Source: Spirochaetaceae bacterium (GTDB lineage: Bacteria > Spirochaetota > Spirochaetia > Treponematales > Breznakiellaceae). Taken from it: a stretch of 11,478 nt of DNA. The position numbers and the translations under genes were made by a program. Positions 5,933 through 11,478 of this stretch are shown piece after piece. Every line of letters starts with the position of its first letter. The stretch's first letter is position 1. Under the pieces are notes generated by a model. That model was given only the letters and a program-made list of their open reading frames with translations. It was not told the origin of the DNA and did no database searches. The stretch lies in assembly GCA_031284645.1 (NCBI GenBank), contig JAITXS010000148.1, positions 1 through 11,478 on the forward strand. Direction: 5' to 3'.

Positions 5933-8900
5933 CTAAAAAAGGGCCTGGAGAGAGGCAATTTTTGCGGCGGCATCGGCGAAACGGAAAGAATCAACAAGCT
6001 TTGCTATGCCGACAATTTCATTATCAAACTTGACATCAAGGCTCACCTTTTTTAAGCCGTCAATGATCTCCCCTGCCTTATCTCCTTTTAATGCCGTGCA
6101 TGCACGAAATAAAGCGTCCAGTTTTTCCTGTATTTGTGCCCTGTCAAGGTGAATTTTTTCTGTATTTAACTTGAATAAAGAAGTGTCACGCAAGATTGAT
6201 CTGAAATATTCCAGGCCGGATATAAAAGCATCGCTTTCTGTTTTACAGAGCTGCAAATTATCTCTTCCCCCCGCTTTTGCTGCCACCTCAAGTTTCTTTG
6301 CCCATTCTGAGAGTGGCTTATGCCCTATAATCATAAGAGTGCCCTTATACGCGTGCACACGAATTGCGTAATCAGTCCAATTAGAAGAAGTAAGGTCTGC
6401 TTTTATAATGGCTACCAATGCATCAAGTCCGTCGCAGAATTGCCGGAGAACTTTAAAATAATCTTCCAGATGACCGCCTAAATGGCTCAAGCCGTCATGA
6501 GTATTCAAATCTTTAATAAGAGATAATTCGCGGTAAAGCTCCCGCTGTTCTTCATTCCAATGGATTTCTGTTTGTTCTTCCCGGTACAATGCGTCTGCTT
6601 CATCTTTTCGGAAAGAGTTAAAATCAAGCTTGGGGGTTCCTGTTCTGATTTTTTCATGGGGGAGAAAGGCTGCGAGCATACTGTTAAAACGCATCGGATC
6701 AATGGGTTTTGAAATAAAATCATTCATGCCTGCGTTAAGGAAAAGTTCTTTTGATCCGCTTATCGCGTTTGCCGTAAGTGCTACAATAGGCATGACAGAG
6801 AGCCATTTTGATTCCTCGTCTCCTTTTGCACCGAGTCTGCGGATAATGGCTGTCGCCTCAATCCCATCCATTGAGGGCATCATATGATCCATTAAAACTA
6901 AATCGTAATGTTTCGCCTGTACTGCCGCTATTGCCTCTGTACCGTTATTACAGGTATCGGCATCTATATAATGATTAGCTAAATGACCCAAAGCCACGGT
7001 ACGGTTCACTGCGGAGTCATCCACAACAAGAACATTCAACTCAACATTTTCTTTCTTAACATAAAAGTCATTCATTCTTTTCATAGCCTCAATTTTATTT
7101 TTATCCCCGGGCAGGAAAGGCAGCTTGATGGTAAAACAAGATCCTTCTTTGTAGACGCTCTTAACATCAATGGAACCACCCATTAAATCAATGAGTTCTT
7201 TTGTAATGGCAAGACCAAGTCCTGTTCCTGAAGTATACCGTGTTCTACTCTGATTAAAGCGTTCAAATATTCTGAAAAGATTCGGTATATCCTCCTGTTT
7301 TATACCGATACCGGAATCACTTATACGCGCGACAATAAAATCTTTACCGTCACTGCTTTCTTTACCAACAGAGAAATCCACATAGCCGGCTCTTGTGTAT
7401 TTAAGCGCATTATTGATCACATTAATAAATATCTGGCGTATTCTTATTTCATCAGCATAAACAAACTCCGGCATATCAGGGCTAAAACTATGCGTCCAGT
7501 TTAACATTTTATTTGCAGCAATAAAAGAAAAGATAGAACAAATATCTTCATAAAATGACTTGAAATTAAAATGAACAGGTATCAATTCCATTTTACCGGC
7601 TTCAATTTTTGAAATATCAAGAATATCATTAATTATTCCAAGAAGAACTTTTGACATTTTTTTTATATCGCTAAAATAGCTTTGCTGGATTTCAGAAAGG
7701 TTTTCAACAGGCATAAGGTCCGCAAGACCTATGATCGCGTTCATCGGCGTACGTATCTCATGGCTCATACTGGCAAGGAAAATGGATTTTGCCTTATTTG
7801 CCTCTTCCGCCCCTAATTTTGATTGAAGTTCATCGGCCATCGCGTTCAGTCCCCTGCCGACATTGCTTATTTCATCTGTTGAATCTATTTTTACCCGCGC
7901 ACTGAAATTACCGCCTTTAATTTCTGTTAAAACAGAAACAACAGCAGAAAGCCGCTTGGTAACGGAAAATATAAACAAAGCAAACAACAAACCCATAATA
8001 AGGCAAAAAATCAGGATAATCACTATTATCTGATTTCTTTGCTCCTGATTGGTCAACACAATCTGCATATAATCAAAGCCGGTCTCAAGGATTCCGGTAA
8101 CTTCTTTTTTTTCGTTAAAAATCGGGGCTGCGGCATGAATAAAATTCCCCTCGTCAAAAAAAGTAATGTCAACACGGGGAGTTTTCTCTTCGATTACCTG
8201 GTTTTCCATGCTGTTTCTGTCAATATTAGAATCATAAAACAGAGGAGTGATATTACCGGCAGACTGCGAGAGAAGATATAATTTATTGACATCATCATAT
8301 TTCTTTATCTTGTATATCAAAGTATAAAGGCGGCTTTCCCCAATCGGCCTGTCTCCTGACATTCGTTTTATGATATCGTTTAACTGCAGGTAAGAACTAT
8401 CTTCAAGATCATCCGTTGAATTTATATGTTCAAGCAAATCACCGGAAATCAAATTGGCATGGGTAAAAGCACGAGAATATAAATCGTCATGTATCCACCG
8501 TATTTTTTTATTCTCTTCGTTATACGAAAGCACATTATATAAAATAATATACGATAAAATTATTACCGGGAAAAAGATAAATATATGGGTAAGCAGCAAT
8601 GAATGATGTGATCTTAATATATATTGATAAAAAAAATACAGACATATAATGAGCGCCGCTGTTCCGATGGCCGCAACAAGACACAAAAAGAGAGCTTTTA
8701 TTTTTTCAGTTTTGCTTATAGGGATTCCGTTTTCCCAAAAGCTAAAATGCTCCCCGTTATAACACCAAATAACGCTGTTATACACACCGGAAAACTGCTT
8801 ATTATTATAGCCAAAAGGGAAAGGAGCGGTTTGGCCCGCTCTCTCTTTGAAAGCCTCAAAAAACGCAGGGGGAACAGCCTCTTCTGTTGTATTATCATTG

Positions 8901-9730
8901 TGAAGATACAAAATACGGTCGTTTGCCATATCATAAAAAAGGATTTCGCTGTTTTCATCATATTTTAAAAATACGGGAATGATACCGCCGTTTGTATCAT
9001 CCCATGAAAAATCGGCTCTTAACACAGGAGTATAGTCAGGACTTTTTATTTCATAAATTTTCCCATCCTTTGTTGTCCAGATAAAATTCTCAAAATCTTT
9101 TAATACAAAGCTCATAACAGAATCTTTCTCTATACCGTTTGTATAAATAAATGTCTGCAATTCATCTTTTCTTGTATTGTATCTATAAAGAACGATCCGG
9201 CTGCCTTCAATTCCGGAAAAAACAATGAAGCCGTTTTTATATTCAAATGAACTTATACGGGGCATGGTTCCTGGCTGATTGAATTCATAGGCAGTGCTTT
9301 CATTGTAGCTCGGAACATAAATATCTTTTATAAAACGGCCGTGATTATCATATTTTTTAATAATATCTTTTTGTATTTTAAAATTTTTTTTGTCAATTTC
9401 CTGTCCGTAAATATAAAGATTGCCTTCATCGTCAACAAGTGAATCGCGCATTTTTATATATTTTTTGTGCAGATTATTTTCAATTGTATAATTTATAGTA
9501 CCGTCACTTTTCATGGATGTAAGGCGGCAAAGTCCGCGATCAATCACATAAATATTGCCGTTTTTGTCAATCTGCGCCTGAGCCGGTGAAATAAATTGAT
9601 GATAATTTCCGTGTAAAGACTCAAGGATACTATCTTTATTCGGAAACACGACAATAGCTGCGGCTAAAAAAATATAAAAGGAGATGAGTATAATTTCTTT
9701 TGAGTTTGTTTTAAAAAATTCCCTTCTCAT
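5933..9730 (-). CDS. Hybrid sensor histidine kinase: propeller-like sensor, HAMP, HisKA, HATPase, REC, HPt
   Basis: A 1265-residue membrane-bound phosphorelay protein. Order: membrane helix 11-29; a large extracytoplasmic domain (30 to about 340) with beta-propeller/NHL-like blades such as DKNGNIYVIDRG and DDEGNLYIYG; two helices at about 344-366 and 376-402; a second extracytoplasmic sensor region to about 565, possibly Cache-like; a fourth helix at about 567-590; HAMP (592-640); HisKA with phospho-acceptor His657 in MSHEIRTPMNA; HATPase_c with N box near 770 (NNALKY), DSGIGI near 805 and GTGLGLAI near 835; a receiver with acidic pair near 903, phospho-acceptor Asp948 in LMDHMMPSMDG and Lys near 1006 in SKPIDP; and an HPt domain with His1126 in HAYKG. 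All phosphotransfer residues are present, so a complete His-Asp-His relay is encoded on one chain. The partner response regulator is not in the window. ATG 9730 follows a weak AGGG. The coding DNA, mainly the sensor half, is visibly more AT-rich than its neighbours. The M20D gene begins 72 bases after its stop. Confidence 0.96.
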   Translation of the reverse strand: MRREFFKTNSKEIILISFYIFLAAAIVVFPNKDSILESLHGNYHQFISPAQAQIDKNGNIYVIDRGLCRLTSMKSDGTINYTIENNLHKKYIKMRDSLVDDEGNLYIYGQEIDKKNFKIQKDIIKKYDNHGRFIKDIYVPSYNESTAYEFNQPGTMPRISSFEYKNGFIVFSGIEGSRIVLYRYNTRKDELQTFIYTNGIEKDSVMSFVLKDFENFIWTTKDGKIYEIKSPDYTPVLRADFSWDDTNGGIIPVFLKYDENSEILFYDMANDRILYLHNDNTTEEAVPPAFFEAFKERAGQTAPFPFGYNNKQFSGVYNSVIWCYNGEHFSFWENGIPISKTEKIKALFLCLVAAIGTAALIICLYFFYQYILRSHHSLLLTHIFIFFPVIILSYIILYNVLSYNEENKKIRWIHDDLYSRAFTHANLISGDLLEHINSTDDLEDSSYLQLNDIIKRMSGDRPIGESRLYTLIYKIKKYDDVNKLYLLSQSAGNITPLFYDSNIDRNSMENQVIEEKTPRVDITFFDEGNFIHAAAPIFNEKKEVTGILETGFDYMQIVLTNQEQRNQIIVIILIFCLIMGLLFALFIFSVTKRLSAVVSVLTEIKGGNFSARVKIDSTDEISNVGRGLNAMADELQSKLGAEEANKAKSIFLASMSHEIRTPMNAIIGLADLMPVENLSEIQQSYFSDIKKMSKVLLGIINDILDISKIEAGKMELIPVHFNFKSFYEDICSIFSFIAANKMLNWTHSFSPDMPEFVYADEIRIRQIFINVINNALKYTRAGYVDFSVGKESSDGKDFIVARISDSGIGIKQEDIPNLFRIFERFNQSRTRYTSGTGLGLAITKELIDLMGGSIDVKSVYKEGSCFTIKLPFLPGDKNKIEAMKRMNDFYVKKENVELNVLVVDDSAVNRTVALGHLANHYIDADTCNNGTEAIAAVQAKHYDLVLMDHMMPSMDGIEATAIIRRLGAKGDEESKWLSVMPIVALTANAISGSKELFLNAGMNDFISKPIDPMRFNSMLAAFLPHEKIRTGTPKLDFNSFRKDEADALYREEQTEIHWNEEQRELYRELSLIKDLNTHDGLSHLGGHLEDYFKVLRQFCDGLDALVAIIKADLTSSNWTDYAIRVHAYKGTLMIIGHKPLSEWAKKLEVAAKAGGRDNLQLCKTESDAFISGLEYFRSILRDTSLFKLNTEKIHLDRAQIQEKLDALFRACTALKGDKAGEIIDGLKKVSLDVKFDNEIVGIAKLVDSFRFADAAAKIASLQALF

Positions 9731-9802
9731 TTTTAACCCTATTTTGACCCGTTTAAGGGATACATTTTAACATTAAAACACCGCTCCCTTTTCTTTTTCG
9801 GG
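9731..9802. other. Short divergent intergenic region (kinase gene / CPBP gene)
   Basis: The 72 bases between the divergent starts must hold both promoters if the annotated starts are right. On the - strand GTTAAAAT suggests a -10 element for the kinase gene, without a clear -35. Nothing convincing is seen for the + strand, which adds doubt to the CPBP start. Confidence 0.4.
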
Positions 9803-10483
9803 GTGAAGCGCTACTCTGGAACAGTGTGCGATATCTTTCAGCTTCTCATATTTTCAATAAAAAGTCATCTCTCTCATATCATTACGTTTAACCTGCCTTT
9901 TTTGATGCTTCTTTGGTATCTTATTCAGAAAGAACGAGATACGCCGTCAATCTGCTTTTTAAGGGAGGCAGAGGCAAGAAATTATTACAGGGGAAAAAAC
10001 GGGAAAACCGGAGAGAAGCGAAATCACCTTGTTTTGCTGTCCGGAGACGTAAAAACAAGCCTTACCTTTTTAAGAGACACGGGCCTGTGTTTTGTGATTC
10101 TTTTGATCATTGCTTTTACGCTTGGTTTCTTTGCATCTTTTGCCGATGGGAAGAAGACAGAAGCTATTGCCGCTGCCCCGGAATCGGCTGCGGGACTGGT
10201 CGTCCTTTTTTTATTTTGTTTAAGTACAGCCTATCTTGAGGAATCTTATTTTCGTTTTTATCTTTTGGAAAAATTTGCTTCCCTTGGCATGAATACTATT
10301 ATTGCCGTTACTGTCTCGGCGCTTTCTTTTGCCTTCCTGCATAGCTGGGAAGGTTTTTGGGGCATCTTTAACGCGCTTTTTGCCGCGCTTTTTCTTTCTT
10401 TTATCTATCTAAAAACAAGAAATCTTCATGTCATCGCGTTATCTCACGCCGCTTACAATATCTTTGTATACATGAGTTCATAG
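9803..10483 (+). CDS. CPBP-family (Abi/CAAX-protease-like) integral membrane protein
   Basis: This 226-residue membrane protein carries the three motifs of the CPBP intramembrane glutamic-type protease family in order: Glu146-Glu147 with Arg151 in EESYFRF, His180 in FAFLHSW, and His215 with Asn219 in ALSHAAYN. Hydrophobic segments lie at about 25-41, 92-112, 126-143, 162-180 and 187-203, with a basic cytoplasmic-looking loop near 60-78. All proposed catalytic residues are present, so activity is plausible; bacterial members include bacteriocin-immunity and membrane-protein-processing proteins, but the substrate is unknown. GTG 9803 is the longest start and has no good ribosome binding site. 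A later start such as ATG 9905 would remove the first helix half but keep the whole catalytic core. It is divergent from the kinase gene and converges on the DUF6273-like gene across the repeat cluster. Confidence 0.85.
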   Translation: MKRYSGTVCDIFQLLIFSIKSHLSHIITFNLPFLMLLWYLIQKERDTPSICFLREAEARNYYRGKNGKTGEKRNHLVLLSGDVKTSLTFLRDTGLCFVILLIIAFTLGFFASFADGKKTEAIAAAPESAAGLVVLFLFCLSTAYLEESYFRFYLLEKFASLGMNTIIAVTVSALSFAFLHSWEGFWGIFNALFAALFLSFIYLKTRNLHVIALSHAAYNIFVYMSS

Positions 10484-10522
10484 TGGAATAGGGTCTAAAT
10501 AGGGTAAAGGGTTTAGGGTTAT

Positions 10523-10557
10523 GGGTATAGATTTTATCAGAAATTCTGTCCCATCCC
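10523..10557 (+). repeat. Intergenic repeat element, copy B (4-base insertion)
   Basis: Begins GGGTATAG, continues ATTTTATCAGAAA and ends TCCCATCCC. It aligns with the other copies after allowing four extra bases before the C-rich end, giving 35 instead of 31 bases. Confidence 0.7.
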
Positions 10558-10609
10558 GAACGTTTCTAAACCTTTGCTTCGTAAGAAGGGTTATGGGTCA
10601 GGGGTAATA

Positions 10610-10640
10610 GGGTCTTGGTTTTACCAGAAAGCCCCTACCC
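10610..10640 (+). repeat. Intergenic repeat element, copy C
   Basis: Exactly 31 bases: GGGTCTTG, then GTTTTACCAGAAAG, then CCCCTACCC. The core TTACCAGAA is identical to copy A on the opposite strand about 8.8 kb away. Confidence 0.75.
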
Positions 10641-10645
10641 TAACT

Positions 10646-10676
10646 TAGGGTTTTGGGGAAAGGGTAGAGGGTATAG
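10646..10676 (+). repeat. Left arm of a 31-bp near-perfect inverted repeat
   Basis: This arm matches the reverse complement of 10756-10786 at 29 of 31 positions; the inner 22 bases are identical. The arm carries four G-runs, so it could also fold alone as a G-quadruplex. The arms are 79 bases apart and enclose most of elements D and E. Confidence 0.95.
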
Positions 10677-10699
10677 ATTTTACGAGAAAGTCCCGACCC
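10669..10699 (+). repeat. Intergenic repeat element, copy D
   Basis: Exactly 31 bases: GGGTATAG, then ATTTTACGAGAAAG, then TCCCGACCC. Its first eight bases are also the inner end of the left arm of the large inverted repeat. Confidence 0.75.
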
Positions 10700-10733
10700 T
10701 CTATCCGAAGCGATGTGAAAGGGGCAAGGGTAA

Positions 10734-10763
10734 GGGTAGCAACTCTCTGATATTACTATACCC
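10734..10763 (-). repeat. Intergenic repeat element, copy E (inverted)
   Basis: Read on the - strand it is GGGTATAG, then TAATATCAGAGAG, then TTGCTACCC, 30 bases. It faces copy D head to head across 34 bases, making a paired arrangement. It is the most diverged copy in the core. Confidence 0.65.
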
Positions 10764-10786
10764 TCTACCCTTTCCCCTGAACCCTA
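10756..10786 (-). repeat. Right arm of the 31-bp inverted repeat
   Basis: Partner of 10646-10676, with two mismatches at the bases facing the outer third. It ends two bases before the stop codon of the DUF6273-like gene, so that gene's transcript would contain the whole hairpin directly after its coding region. Confidence 0.95.
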
Positions 10787-10788
10787 GA

Positions 10789-11478
10789 TTATTTCACACA
10801 AAATGCGGGGACAACGTCGCCAGTGGATCCAACCGCAGTACTTGTGGAATTATTGTTAAACAGTATGCAGCACGCTGAGGAATTGTTGACAACAGGCGAT
10901 GCTGCCCAATAACTAGCATTGCTCGGACTCTTGTTATACTTTTTAATCTCTCTTGCTTCCAGATAATATTCCAAAAATGCCTGATTCGTCTGGTTCTCCA
11001 AAGTGTGATTTGACCTTAGGCCGAATCCCCATATTTCCCACTCGGTGGCTATCCAGAGCTTGTCCTTAATCGGATCAACACCATCTTGTGCCGTATTGCT
11101 TATCTCCCGATTTGGCGCCCAGATGATATCCTTACCCATCGGCACTCCGGCCAGTATTAAACCCTCCGTAAAATTCCCCTCGTCCGGATATTTCGGATCT
11201 TCAGGATCAGACACCTTCACCAGATACTTCCTCATATCGCTTTCCGCATACGCCATAGGCCCACTACCACGATACATCGGCCGCCTTACGGGTGAGTTTT
11301 GAAACTGCATCACGAGATGAGGCATGGCCTCCTCCACGCCCCCCTTATAGGAATCGCTGCCGGCCCCCGGGTTAAACGAGTTCCGCCCGACTACGATTAT
11401 CCTTAGCAACCACCCTTTAGTATTTCCAGTCAAAGAATCTATCCCTAAAGTAATATTCTCTGGCTCCTCTATCTTCCC
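10789..11478 (-). CDS. DUF6273-like protein, 5' end outside the window
   Basis: The frame is open from the stop at 10789 to the right window edge, so these 229 residues are the C-terminal part of a larger protein; the TTG at 11433 is not needed as a start. The pattern fits DUF6273 proteins: ESDMRKYL early in the domain, then IKDKLWIATEWEIWGFG, then EYYLEAREIKKYNKSPSNASYWAASP, and a closing VVPAFCVK, matching the family's R-x-x-L, tewE, riKk and WxxSP...PA signatures. The function of DUF6273 is not established; members are common in host-associated Firmicutes and spirochaetes, often in surface or repeat-containing proteins. The last 30 or so residues before VVPAF are Asn/Ser/Thr-rich (NNSS, then NNNSTST), as in variable ends of FGE/C-type-lectin-fold proteins. 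Location and N-terminal domains are not visible. It converges on the CPBP gene across the repeat cluster. Confidence 0.8.
   Translation of the reverse strand, partial: GKIEEPENITLGIDSLTGNTKGWLLRIIVVGRNSFNPGAGSDSYKGGVEEAMPHLVMQFQNSPVRRPMYRGSGPMAYAESDMRKYLVKVSDPEDPKYPDEGNFTEGLILAGVPMGKDIIWAPNREISNTAQDGVDPIKDKLWIATEWEIWGFGLRSNHTLENQTNQAFLEYYLEAREIKKYNKSPSNASYWAASPVVNNSSACCILFNNNSTSTAVGSTGDVVPAFCVK

Larger units (their letters stand above)
10484..10788. repeat. G-rich intergenic repeat cluster between convergent genes
   Basis: About 300 bases hold no supported gene but are dense in GGG/GGGG runs. At 10490-10525 the runs recur at seven-base steps (AGGGTAA, AGGGTTT, AGGGTTAT, GGGTATAG). Further four-run groups lie at 10587-10612 and 10648-10671. 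Four copies of a roughly 31-base element and a 31-bp inverted repeat are embedded here. A small bulged hairpin at 10569-10592 (AACCTT pairing with AAGGGTT) could act in 3'-end formation but has no T-run. The open frame on + at 10615-10878 crosses the repeats and the next gene and is not credible. Confidence 0.85.

Noticed and set aside
10490..10786. CRISPR array
   Set aside because: The repeated elements vary in sequence, orientation and spacing, and no cas genes are nearby.
10484..10788. Template repeat or reverse transcriptase of a diversity-generating retroelement downstream of the DUF6273-like gene
   Set aside because: The gap has no copy of the gene's 3' end and no coding region for a reverse transcriptase.
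10615..10878. 87-codon open frame on + across the repeats
   Set aside because: It is built from repeat sequence and antisense to the DUF6273-like gene, with no supporting motif.

Overview
The window looks like a chromosomal segment from a Treponema-type spirochaete. This rests on the overall protein style: a relaxed lipobox on an HtrA protease, a very large hybrid histidine kinase with an extracytoplasmic propeller-like sensor, a DUF6273-like protein, TTG/GTG starts, and intergenic gaps filled with G-rich telomere-like repeats. No 16S rRNA or other species marker is present, so the assignment is an inference.

Left part, + strand. Eight perfect GGGTATT heptamers open the window, followed by about 330 bases with no convincing gene. 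Next come an exported protein of unknown family with a possible Cys/His hydrolase site (388-1746), a repeat-bearing gap (1747-1967), a membrane-anchored HtrA/DegP-type protease with two PDZ domains (1968-3509), a gap with an imperfect hairpin, and a YcdX-type PHP metallo-phosphatase (3642-4370). The first and second gene products probably act at the cell envelope.

Middle part, - strand. Three genes read leftward: a 1265-residue hybrid sensor kinase (9730-5933) carrying HisKA, HATPase, receiver and HPt modules on one chain; an M20D amidohydrolase (5860-4730); and a small double-zinc-ribbon membrane protein (4720-4415), 9 bases after the amidohydrolase stop. The last two look like one transcription unit. 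Whether the kinase is co-transcribed with them is open, because the 72-base gap holds a possible separate promoter.

Right part. A divergent CPBP-family (Abi/CAAX-protease-like) membrane protein reads rightward (9803-10483) and converges on the 3' end of a DUF6273-like protein (10789-11478, 5' end outside the window). The roughly 300 bases between them are packed with G-runs, four copies of a short ordered repeat, and a 31-bp near-perfect inverted repeat. A fifth copy of the short repeat lies about 8.7 kb away in the gap before htrA, directly joined to the same heptamer found at the window start. This intergenic repeat family is the most unusual thing here. No transposase, CRISPR array, tRNA, rRNA or reverse transcriptase was seen.
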